DNA of 64,000 nucleotides from the NCBI RefSeq assembly GCF_900142955.1, contig NZ_FRCP01000012.1:62001-126000 (forward strand), written 5' to 3'. The position numbers were made by a program, and so were the translations under genes. How positions within the stretch are numbered: position 1 is the first letter of the stretch; the number at the start of each line of letters is the position of its first letter. Shown piece by piece: positions 15,829 to 23,823 of the stretch. The notes below the pieces were generated by a model that saw only the letters and a list, made by a program, of their open reading frames with translations, was not told the DNA's origin and made no database searches. The DNA comes from Anaerosporobacter mobilis DSM 15930. GTDB taxonomy: Bacteria > Bacillota > Clostridia > Lachnospirales > Lachnospiraceae.

Positions 15829-18771
15829 ATGTCAAAAAATATAAAAAGTGTTGATGAATTAGGCATCATGCCTCAATACGAAATAGTAACATCTCAATCT
15901 ATAGATGAGTTAAAAACTTTAGGTATTATATTAAAGCATAAAAAAAGTGGAGCACGTATTGTTGTAATGTCTAACGATGATGATAACAAAGTATTCTTCG
16001 TTGGATTTAAAACACCACCAATGGATTCAACTGGTGCAGCTCACATTGTAGAACATACTGTTTTATGTGGATCAAAGAATTTTCCAGTTAAAGATCCTTT
16101 TATTGAATTAGAGAAAGGTTCATTGAATACTTTCCTTAATGCAGTAACGTATCCTGACAAAACAATTTATCCGATTGCAAGCTGTAATGATAAAGATTTT
16201 CAAAACTTAATGCATGTCTATATGGATGCGGTTTTATATCCGAATATCTATAATAAAAAGCAGATTTTTGAACAAGAGGGCTGGCATTATGAATTAGAGA
16301 ATAAAGAGGATGAGTTAAAAATTAATGGTATTGTATACAACGAGATGAAAGGTGCATTTTCTTCTCCAGAGCAAGTTTTATTCCGTTTGATTAAGAAATC
16401 TCTATTCCCAGATACTGCTTATGGTACGGAATCTGGCGGAGATCCTGACAACATTCCTGATTTATCCTATGAAGAATTCTTAGATTTTCATAAGAAATAT
16501 TATCATCCAGTGAATAGTTACATCTATCTCTATGGTAATGTGGATATTGAAGAAAAACTAAATTGGTTAGATAAAGAATATCTGTCAGATTTTGATCAAA
16601 TACAAGTGAATTCCCATATTGAGATGCAAAAATCTTTTGAAAAGCCAAAAGAAGTTGTAGCTAGCTATTCCATCTCTGCAGAAGAGCCTGTTGAGAATAA
16701 TACGTATGTAAGCTATAACGCAGTAGTGGGTACTTCATTAGATGCCAAATTAGTTATGTCTATGAAGATACTTGAATATGTACTTCTTAGCGCACCTGGA
16801 GCACCACTAAAGCAAGCAATACTAGATGCTAAGATTGGTCAAGATATCCTTAGTGATTATGATAGTAGTATTATGCAACCAATGTTCAGTATTATTGCGA
16901 AGAATGCTAATGAAAGTGATAAAGATCAATTCCTAATAGTAATTGAAGAGACATTAGAGAAGATTGTGAAAGATGGAATTGATGAGAAAGCATTACGTGC
17001 AGCCATTAATTTTTATGAATTCAAATATAGAGAAGCAGATTTTGGACAGTTTCCTAAGGGACTTATGTATGGTATTCAATTACTGGAAAGTTGGTTATAT
17101 GATGATTCAAAACCATTTGCTCATATGGAGGCCAACCAGATATTCGCATTCTTAAAAGAACAGATTAATAGCGGTTATTTTGAGGAATTAATAAAGCAAT
17201 ATCTTATCAATAATAATCATGTGAGTGTTGTTATTGTGAAACCTGAAATTGGTTTAACAGCAAAAGTTGAAGAAGAGATTAAGAAGAAACTTGAATCATA
17301 TAAAGCAAGTCTAAGCGGTGATGAGATTAATCAAATTATTGAAAATACTAAAGAATTAACCAAATATCAAGAACAAGCTTCAACAGCAGAAGAATTACAG
17401 TCAATACCTTTACTTGATAGGGAAGATATAGGCAAAGATGCACAACCAATCTATAATAAGATTAAGATGGTTGATTCTACAACAGTTGTACAGCATGATA
17501 TTTTTACAAATCAAATTGCATATCTAAGAATACTATTTGATGCAAAATACGTACCAAATGATTTAGTTCCTTATATAGGATTGTTATCAACCGTTCTAGG
17601 TTATGTGGATACTGAAAAAAACAGTTTCTTAGAGTTATCTAATGAAATCAATATTCATACTGGTGGAATTAATACGTTCATTAGTACCTATGTGAAGAAA
17701 AACGATATTACCAACTACAAACCAGTATTAGCCTTCAAGATTAAGGTATTATATCAAGAACTTGGGGTAGCAATGGAGCTACTAAATGAAATTATTCATG
17801 AGAGTAAACTTGGGGACAGTAAGAGAATGCTAGAGATACTTATGGAAATTAAATCTCGTCTTCAGATGAAATTGAATTCATCCGGACATTCTGTTGCGGT
17901 AAGCCGTGCTACCTCGTACTATTCACAAGCGGCTATGTTTGATGAACTAACTAATGGTATCTCTTATTATCGTTTTATTGATAATCTTGTAAATAATTTT
18001 GATAACAAACATGAAGAAATTACTAATAATTTAAAGCAAGTTATGGATTGCTTATTTAGAAAAGATACGGTATTATTAAGTGTTACTGCTGATGATGAGG
18101 GGTATCAATTATTTGACCCATTCATTAAACCATTCATCGATAGGTTAAGTAATGTGCAAATTAATACTTCATTAGGTAAGTTTGACTGTAAGAAGTTGAA
18201 TGAAGGTTTCAAGACAGCTTCTAAGGTTCAATACGTAGCTCGTACTGGCAATTATAGAGAAGATGGCTATTCTTATACGGGAGTATTACGTGTTCTTAAG
18301 TCTATCTTAAGCTTTGATTATCTATGGAACAATATTCGTGTTAAGGGCGGAGCATATGGATCTATGTGTGGATTTAGCTTTGATGGAAACGGCTATTTCA
18401 CTTCATATCGTGACCCTAACCTTAAAGAAACGAATAAAATCTACGACCAAGTAGTTGACTATATCGCTAACTTTGACGTAGATGATCGTGATATGACAAA
18501 ATATATTATAGGAACAATCAGTAGTGTAGATACACCATTAAATCCAGCCGCAAAAGGTGGTCGTTCACTAGCTTCTTACCTAAGTGATATGACGACAATG
18601 GATTTCCAAAGAGAAAGAGAACAGATTTTAACTGCAACACAAGGAGATATTCGTGCTTTAGCAGGTTTAGTTGGAGCAATTCTTGCAGACAACAACTTAT
18701 GTGTAATCGGTAATGAAACAAAATTACAGGATAATGCAGATATGTTTGGCGCAATAAAAAGCCTTATATAG
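15829..18771 (+). CDS. M16C-family zinc metallopeptidase (PreP/Cym1-like)
   Basis: A 980-residue protein with the inverted zinc motif HIVEH at residues 72-76, followed by LNAVTYPDKTIYP and YNEMKGAF further on, all typical of the M16C (presequence protease, falcilysin) group. The length matches a full four-domain clamshell protease. Members degrade short unfolded peptides in the cytosol. No signal peptide is visible. It has its own promoter and is followed by two inverted repeats before era. The product is a general peptide-clearing enzyme by family, and its link to its neighbours is only positional. Confidence 0.92.
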   Translation: MSKNIKSVDELGIMPQYEIVTSQSIDELKTLGIILKHKKSGARIVVMSNDDDNKVFFVGFKTPPMDSTGAAHIVEHTVLCGSKNFPVKDPFIELEKGSLNTFLNAVTYPDKTIYPIASCNDKDFQNLMHVYMDAVLYPNIYNKKQIFEQEGWHYELENKEDELKINGIVYNEMKGAFSSPEQVLFRLIKKSLFPDTAYGTESGGDPDNIPDLSYEEFLDFHKKYYHPVNSYIYLYGNVDIEEKLNWLDKEYLSDFDQIQVNSHIEMQKSFEKPKEVVASYSISAEEPVENNTYVSYNAVVGTSLDAKLVMSMKILEYVLLSAPGAPLKQAILDAKIGQDILSDYDSSIMQPMFSIIAKNANESDKDQFLIVIEETLEKIVKDGIDEKALRAAINFYEFKYREADFGQFPKGLMYGIQLLESWLYDDSKPFAHMEANQIFAFLKEQINSGYFEELIKQYLINNNHVSVVIVKPEIGLTAKVEEEIKKKLESYKASLSGDEINQIIENTKELTKYQEQASTAEELQSIPLLDREDIGKDAQPIYNKIKMVDSTTVVQHDIFTNQIAYLRILFDAKYVPNDLVPYIGLLSTVLGYVDTEKNSFLELSNEINIHTGGINTFISTYVKKNDITNYKPVLAFKIKVLYQELGVAMELLNEIIHESKLGDSKRMLEILMEIKSRLQMKLNSSGHSVAVSRATSYYSQAAMFDELTNGISYYRFIDNLVNNFDNKHEEITNNLKQVMDCLFRKDTVLLSVTADDEGYQLFDPFIKPFIDRLSNVQINTSLGKFDCKKLNEGFKTASKVQYVARTGNYREDGYSYTGVLRVLKSILSFDYLWNNIRVKGGAYGSMCGFSFDGNGYFTSYRDPNLKETNKIYDQVVDYIANFDVDDRDMTKYIIGTISSVDTPLNPAAKGGRSLASYLSDMTTMDFQREREQILTATQGDIRALAGLVGAILADNNLCVIGNETKLQDNADMFGAIKSLI

Positions 18772-18780
18772 AGAAATAGT

Positions 18781-18841
18781 AGTGTGAAAGATTAAACGAC
18801 ACTAAAGAAAGGGACCATGCGTTGCCAGCTTTCACACTTTT
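18781..18841 (+). terminator. Stem-loop after the M16C gene
   Basis: AGTGTGAAAG (18781-18790) pairs with CTTTCACACT (18829-18838), 10 bp, loop of 38 bases, followed by TTTAAT. Large loop for an intrinsic terminator, but position and T-run fit. Confidence 0.5.
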
Positions 18842-18844
18842 AAT

Positions 18845-18906
18845 AATAGACAATTACGAAACTCCTCTCCATATCGACTTACAAAGAGTTTCGCAATTGA
18901 CTATTG
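18845..18906 (+). repeat. Long imperfect inverted repeat before era
   Basis: CAATTACGAAACTC (from about 18851) faces GAGTTTCGCAATTG (to about 18901) with one mismatch, and the pairing extends outward through ATAGA/ACTAT with one further mismatch. It lies just upstream of era, so it may be a leader structure or a second terminator. Confidence 0.5.
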
Positions 18907-18950
18907 TAAATATGGCAATATCGTAAGGGTTGCGATATGCATGGGATAGG

Positions 18951-19859
18951 ATGAAGAATATATATAAATCAGGTTTTGTTACACTAATAGGTAGACCAAA
19001 TGTTGGTAAGTCTACACTTATGAATCAAATAATAGGTCAAAAGATTGCGATTACTTCGGATAAGCCACAAACTACAAGAAATCGTATTCAAACGGTATAT
19101 ACATGTGATGATGGACAAATTATATTTGTTGATACACCAGGTATTCATAAAGCAAAAAACAAGCTTGGAGAATATATGGTAACAGTGGCAGAGAGAACGT
19201 TGAATGAAGTAGATGTAATCTTATGGTTAGTTGAGCCATCAACATTCATTGGAGCAGGGGAAAGACACATAGCAGAACAATTAACACGTGTTAAAACTCC
19301 AATTATCTTAGTAATTAATAAGATTGATACAGTTAAGAAGGAAGAAATCTTAACCTTCATTGGTGCGTATAAAGATATCTGCAATTTTGCAGAAATAGTG
19401 CCGGTATCAGCACTTAATGGTGAGAACAAAGAGAACTTAATGAAAGCAATCTTTAATTATCTTCCAGAAGGTCCACAATTTTATGATGAAGATACCATTA
19501 CAGACCAACCGGAAAGACAAATTGTTGCTGAATTAATTCGTGAAAAGGCACTTCGTCTACTTGATGAAGAGATTCCTCATGGTATAGCTGTGTCTATAGA
19601 AAGCATGAAGGAACGTAAGAAGGGCAATATTGTTGACATCGATGCTACGATTGTCTGTGAAAGAGATTCTCATAAGGGAATCGTTATTGGTAAACAAGGC
19701 GCAATGTTAAAGAAAATCGGAACGTTAGCACGCCAAGAAATCGAGAACTTACTTGATATGAGAGTAAATCTTCAATTGTGGGTAAAAGTTAAGAAAGACT
19801 GGAGAGACAGTGACTTCTTACTTAAGAATTATGGATATAGCAAACGAGAAATCGAATAA
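18951..19859 (+). CDS. era: GTPase Era, ribosome assembly
   Basis: G1 GRPNVGKST, G3 DTPGIH, G4 NKID and a C-terminal KH domain with IVIGKQGAMLKKIG identify Era, which binds the 3' end of 16S rRNA during 30S maturation. Starting at ATG 18951 gives MKNIYKSGFVTLIGRP and 302 residues, matching B. subtilis Era, so I prefer it over the in-frame TTG at 18930. The ribosome site (GGGATAGG) abuts the ATG, which leaves some doubt. Neighbours yqzL-like and recO follow in the order seen in many Firmicutes. Confidence 0.96.
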   Translation: MKNIYKSGFVTLIGRPNVGKSTLMNQIIGQKIAITSDKPQTTRNRIQTVYTCDDGQIIFVDTPGIHKAKNKLGEYMVTVAERTLNEVDVILWLVEPSTFIGAGERHIAEQLTRVKTPIILVINKIDTVKKEEILTFIGAYKDICNFAEIVPVSALNGENKENLMKAIFNYLPEGPQFYDEDTITDQPERQIVAELIREKALRLLDEEIPHGIAVSIESMKERKKGNIVDIDATIVCERDSHKGIVIGKQGAMLKKIGTLARQEIENLLDMRVNLQLWVKVKKDWRDSDFLLKNYGYSKREIE

Positions 19860-19990
19860 TAAGTTAATCTATAAAAAGTTAGTATCTTTATATAATTAGA
19901 ATAAGGTAGTACAGAAATGGGCAACCTAATGAATAGAACAACAATAACGTTGTTTAGAAAGAACATAAAAGAATTAGGGGGCGCTAATAA

Positions 19991-20182
19991 ATGAAAAAAG
20001 ATAATTATTGGTCAGAATTTGAAAAGTCAGGAAATATTTCGGACTATTTGAATTATGTTGCTTGTACAAGTGAACATATGGATGATGCGGAAGAAGAAAA
20101 TAATCAAGTCAGAGAAGGTGGAGAAAGTGATTTCACCAGTGATTGTAACGGGAATAGTACTGGCTTCAATGCCAGTTGGTGA
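19991..20182 (+). CDS. YqzL-like small protein
   Basis: A 63-residue protein whose N-terminus (YWSEFEKSGNISDYLNYV) resembles the YqzL family pattern W-x-x-F-x-x-T/S-G-x-x-x-x-YL. It lies between era and recO, the usual place of yqzL in Bacillus. The tail is acidic and low in structure and overlaps the recO start by 56 bases. GGGGGCGCT precedes the ATG by several bases, a weak ribosome site. Function in the family is unknown. Confidence 0.65.
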   Translation: MKKDNYWSEFEKSGNISDYLNYVACTSEHMDDAEEENNQVREGGESDFTSDCNGNSTGFNASW

Positions 20183-20867
20183 GTATGATAAGAGGGTAGT
20201 TCTTTTAACGAAAGAACGCGGAAAGATAACAGCATTTGCAAAAGGCGCTAGAAAACAAAATAGCGCCTTACTTGCATGCGCGCAACCATTCACCTTTGGT
20301 CAATTTACAGTTTATGAAGGCAGAACTTCCTACCAAGTAAATGGTTGTGATGTACAGAATTATTTTGTTGAACTACGTAATAACTTAGAAGCAGTAACGT
20401 ATGGGTTGTATTTTTGTGAATTTGCAGAGTATCTAACAAGAGAGAATATAGATGAGTCAGCTATATTAAAACTTCTATACCAATCGTTACGAGCACTTAC
20501 GAAAGGAACCATACCGTACCCTCTCATCCGATACATATTCGAGCTTAAAATTATGACATTGAACGGGGAAGCGGTTCAAGTATTTGAATGTGTTAAGTGT
20601 GGTAAGAAAGAGAAGTTAAATGCATTAAGTTTATCTAGTGGAGGATTAGTTTGCTTGGACTGCTTAACTAAGGAAGGGCGAGTTATACATCTACAAGATT
20701 CAACAATCTATGCTATGCAGTTTATTATTGCATCATCAATTGAAAAATTATATACATTTACGGTATCCGATTCGGTATTATCAGAACTGCGTTATTGTAT
20801 GAAACATTATATAACTATGTATATTGACAAGGAGTTCAAAACCTTGGAGATGCTTGATATGTTTTAA
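20127..20867 (+). CDS. recO: DNA repair protein RecO
   Basis: GTG start at 20127 behind AAGGTGGAG gives a 246-residue protein beginning MISPVIVTGIVLASMPVGEYDKR, the family's OB-fold N-terminus (VLLTKERGKITAFAKGARK). A zinc-binding pair of CxxC motifs follows (CVKCGK and CLDCL). RecO loads RecA with RecR on gapped DNA. The open frame extends upstream to 20055, but those residues are inside the yqzL-like gene and do not resemble RecO. Confidence 0.93.
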   Translation: MISPVIVTGIVLASMPVGEYDKRVVLLTKERGKITAFAKGARKQNSALLACAQPFTFGQFTVYEGRTSYQVNGCDVQNYFVELRNNLEAVTYGLYFCEFAEYLTRENIDESAILKLLYQSLRALTKGTIPYPLIRYIFELKIMTLNGEAVQVFECVKCGKKEKLNALSLSSGGLVCLDCLTKEGRVIHLQDSTIYAMQFIIASSIEKLYTFTVSDSVLSELRYCMKHYITMYIDKEFKTLEMLDMF

Positions 20868-20944
20868 ATTGCTATTGAAAATATGGTTATTTAAGGTTAC
20901 AATTACAAGGGTTGGATAAATAACGAGTGGGGGAGGTACAATGA

Positions 20945-21553
20945 ATGAAAAAGGTCACACTTGTGTTGTTAGGAACAATATTTCTTGTAGCTATGACTGG
21001 TTGTGGGAAGAATAAACTTTCTATCACTGCAGAGGATGTTACTACGAATACAATAGTAATAAAAGAAGATAACACGGTGCAATCATCGATAGTTGAGGAT
21101 TTTGATAAGGATTATTATAGTCAGGAAGAATTAGAAGCATTTATTAATGAAGAAGTAACCGATTACAACGAGAAGAATGGGGAAGATCAGATTAAGATGC
21201 ACTCTATTCATGTTGCGGATCAAAAAGCAAGTGTTGTATTCAATTATAATGATATAGATGATTATGCTGTATTTAATGGAATAAATGCCAAAGTACTCAC
21301 TACATCTCAGGCATTACAAGATGATTCCATTCTTTCTGTGGTAGAGTTTGTAGACGCAAAAAGTGGTGATACAGTGTCAAGAGAAACTGCTCTAAGTAAG
21401 GAAGGAGCAACTGTTCTAGTCATTCAGGAACCGTTAGATATTAAGATTGGTGGAACTATCTTATATTATAGCAATGCTCAAAAAGCAGAAAAAGATGTAC
21501 TAAAAGCCAGTGGAGAAAACGTAACGGTAGTTGTGTTTGAGAAAAAGAAATAG
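20945..21553 (+). CDS. Lipoprotein of unknown function
   Basis: A 202-residue protein with a type II signal peptide (MKKVTLVLLGTIFLVAMTGC, cleavage before Cys20), so it should be anchored on the outer face of the membrane. The mature part is acidic and Lys-rich with no motif I recognise. GGGGGAGG precedes the start. A closely placed ATG at 20941 is out of frame. It lies between recO and glyQS with its own short intergenic regions. Confidence 0.75.
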   Translation: MKKVTLVLLGTIFLVAMTGCGKNKLSITAEDVTTNTIVIKEDNTVQSSIVEDFDKDYYSQEELEAFINEEVTDYNEKNGEDQIKMHSIHVADQKASVVFNYNDIDDYAVFNGINAKVLTTSQALQDDSILSVVEFVDAKSGDTVSRETALSKEGATVLVIQEPLDIKIGGTILYYSNAQKAEKDVLKASGENVTVVVFEKKK

Positions 21554-21594
21554 TATAACTAGGTGAAAGACGTAGTTACGAATAGTTTCACTTA

Positions 21595-21630
21595 TTATTA
21601 TAATAATAGATTTTATTATAATAATAGATT
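21595..21630 (+). repeat. Perfect 18-bp tandem duplication before glyQS
   Basis: TTATTATAATAATAGATT occurs twice back to back (21595-21612 and 21613-21630). It also has internal dyad symmetry (TTATTATAATAA). No T-box element is present in this short leader. Confidence 0.85.
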
Positions 21631-21713
21631 GGACAAACACATAATTATCATATATAATTTCAGATAACTATAGAAAAAGATATATAAAAAAGATTTGAGA
21701 GGTTGAATAGCAA

Positions 21714-23102
21714 ATGGAAAAGACAATGGAAAAAATTGTAGCATTAGCCAAAGCAAGAGGATTCGTTTATCCGGGTTCTGAAATCTACGGTGGACTTGCT
21801 AATACTTGGGATTATGGTAACCTAGGTGTGGAATTAAAAAACAATGTTAAAAAAGCATGGTGGAAAAAATTCATCCAAGAAAACCCATACAATGTAGGTG
21901 TTGATTGTGCCATTCTTATGAATCCACAAACATGGATTGCATCAGGACATCTAGGAAGCTTCTCTGATCCATTAATGGATTGTAAAGAATGTAGAGAACG
22001 TTTCAGAGCAGATAAGATTATTGAAGATTATATGTCTGAAAATGGTATTGCTATTGAAGGTTCTGTGGATTCTTGGTCTAATGAAGAAATGGCTAAATAC
22101 ATTGAAGAACATAAAATTGCTTGTCCAACCTGTGGAAAGCATAACTTCACTGATATCCGTCAATTCAACTTAATGTTCAAGACATTCCAAGGTGTAACAG
22201 AAGATGCAAAGAATACAGTTTACTTAAGACCAGAAACTGCACAAGGAATCTTTGTTAACTTCAAGAATGTTCAAAGAACTTCAAGAAAGAAAATTCCATT
22301 TGGTATAGGTCAAGTTGGTAAATCATTCAGAAACGAAATTACTCCAGGTAACTTTACATTCCGTACAAGAGAATTCGAACAAATGGAATTAGAATTCTTC
22401 TGCGAGCCAGATACAGACCTTGAATGGTTTGCATACTGGAAAGAATTCTGTATCAATTGGTTAAAAGATCTCGGTATGAAAGAAGAAGAGATGCGTGTAC
22501 GTGATCACGATGCAGCAGAACTTTCCTTCTACAGTAAAGCAACAACAGATATTGAATTCCTATTCCCATTCGGCTGGGGAGAATTATGGGGTATCGCTGA
22601 TAGAACAGACTATGATTTAACACAACATCAAAATGTATCCAAAGAAGATATGAGTTATTTTGATGATACACAAAACAAACGCTACGTTCCATATGTTATT
22701 GAACCATCACTTGGTGCAGATCGTGTAACATTAGCGTTCTTATGCGGTGCTTATGATGAAGAAGAAATCGGAGAGGGAGATGTTCGTACCGTATTACATT
22801 TCCACCCAGCATTAGCTCCAGTTAAAGTTGGTATACTTCCATTATCTAAGAAATTAGCAGAAGGTGCAGAAAAGATCTATACTGATTTAAGTAAATACTT
22901 CAACTGCGAATACGACGACCGCGGTAACATCGGTAAACGTTATAGAAGACAAGATGAAATCGGTACTCCATTCTGTATCACATATGACTTCGAATCAGAA
23001 GAAGATGCTTCTGTTACTGTTAGAGATCGTGACACTATGGAACAAGAAAGAGTTAAGATTGCTGACTTAAAAGAGTATTTTGAAAAGAAATTAGAATTTT
23101 AA
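21714..23102 (+). CDS. glyQS: Glycyl-tRNA synthetase, single-chain class II type
   Basis: A 462-residue enzyme of the homodimeric type. Class II motifs are visible: KIPFGIGQVGKSFRNEITP (motif 2 region) and GADRVTLAFLCGAYDEE (motif 3 region). A C-terminal anticodon-binding domain follows (APVKVGILPLSKK). A Cys cluster CKEC...CPTC in the insertion near 88-140 may bind zinc. The start is clear, with GAGAGG upstream. It charges tRNA-Gly in the cytosol. A strong terminator follows. Confidence 0.97.
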   Translation: MEKTMEKIVALAKARGFVYPGSEIYGGLANTWDYGNLGVELKNNVKKAWWKKFIQENPYNVGVDCAILMNPQTWIASGHLGSFSDPLMDCKECRERFRADKIIEDYMSENGIAIEGSVDSWSNEEMAKYIEEHKIACPTCGKHNFTDIRQFNLMFKTFQGVTEDAKNTVYLRPETAQGIFVNFKNVQRTSRKKIPFGIGQVGKSFRNEITPGNFTFRTREFEQMELEFFCEPDTDLEWFAYWKEFCINWLKDLGMKEEEMRVRDHDAAELSFYSKATTDIEFLFPFGWGELWGIADRTDYDLTQHQNVSKEDMSYFDDTQNKRYVPYVIEPSLGADRVTLAFLCGAYDEEEIGEGDVRTVLHFHPALAPVKVGILPLSKKLAEGAEKIYTDLSKYFNCEYDDRGNIGKRYRRQDEIGTPFCITYDFESEEDASVTVRDRDTMEQERVKIADLKEYFEKKLEF

Positions 23103-23120
23103 TTAGTTTAATATAGTAGT

Positions 23121-23160
23121 AAAACCCTCATGGAAAATACTGTTTTCTATGGGGGTTTTT
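23121..23160 (+). terminator. Terminator after glyQS
   Basis: A 17-pair stem (23121-23137 with 23143-23159, two G-T pairs) and a run of T at its end. Confidence 0.88.
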
Positions 23161-23249
23161 GTGATATAAATAAAATATGAATGGTACTGGATAACTGTTT
23201 AGAAAGTGAATAGTATTCAATGAAATATTGTTAAAATAATAACAAAGAA

Positions 23250-23291
23250 CAATAAACACAATATATTGTATACAATATATTGTGTTTATTG
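23250..23291. repeat. Perfect 42-bp palindrome without a loop
   Basis: From C23250 to G23291 the sequence is its own reverse complement, centred on GTA|TAC at 23270/23271. It sits alone inside the 721-base gap 23103-23823 between glyQS and ppdK. It lacks a loop and a T-run, so it is not a normal terminator. No ORF with ribosome site was seen around it. Confidence 0.85.
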
Positions 23292-23569
23292 CGTTTAAAT
23301 AACCAATAAAAGAAAATTAATAGGAATAAAAAGAAAAGAAAACATCGAATTGCTAGCAATGGATAAAAAATTCACGAAATACCATATTTAAGTAAATTGT
23401 TCAAATTAAGTAGATTGGATAATACTGTTTATTGAATTGTTTCAAAATTCAGCAAGATAATATGCACAATAAAAATTATAAATATTAAACATATTAGACA
23501 AAGTGCATAATACATATGGATAAGAATGGTTTACAGATATCATGTAAGTAAAAATTACAAAAAAAAATG

Positions 23570-23598
23570 TTCCTTAACTATACAAACTATGCTATAAT
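23570..23598 (+). promoter_or_regulatory. Candidate ppdK promoter
   Basis: TTCCTT (23570-23575), 17-base spacer, TATAAT (23593-23598) with TG one base before it (extended -10). It gives a leader of about 220 bases. Confidence 0.6.
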
Positions 23599-23611
23599 AA
23601 ATTTGGTGACT

Positions 23612-23637
23612 GACATAACAAAAAATGTTGTTATGTC
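23612..23637 (+). promoter_or_regulatory. Hairpin at the start of the ppdK leader
   Basis: GACATAACA (23612-23620) pairs with TGTTATGTC (23629-23637), 9 bp perfect, beginning only about seven bases after the predicted start of transcription. Confidence 0.5.
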
Positions 23638-23710
23638 GTGTATTTGAAACCATTTGGGGTATAAATAGGACAAGTACACTAGTAAATCAGAAAAAATCTG
23701 GTTAATATTG

Positions 23711-23794
23711 GTATGACACCTACTATCAAATTAAATATTTGCACATAGATAGTGAAAAAAGATCATGCATTGACATGCAATCTACGTGTCATAC
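23711..23794 (+). promoter_or_regulatory. Nested structured leader before ppdK
   Basis: GTATGACAC (23711-23719) pairs with GTGTCATAC (23786-23794). Inside it ACTATC (23722-23727) pairs with GATAGT (23748-23753), and TGCAT/ATGCA form a second inner hairpin. That makes a three-way junction ending nine bases before the AGGAGG of ppdK, which suggests an RNA element. It matches no riboswitch consensus that I know. Confidence 0.45.
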
Positions 23795-23823
23795 GAAAAA
23801 AATATTAGGAGGTAAGTTACATA

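Noticed and set aside
21554..21713. Possible T-box leader before the glycyl-tRNA synthetase gene.
   Set aside because: The leader is only about 160 bases, has no T-box sequence and no specifier loop or antiterminator.
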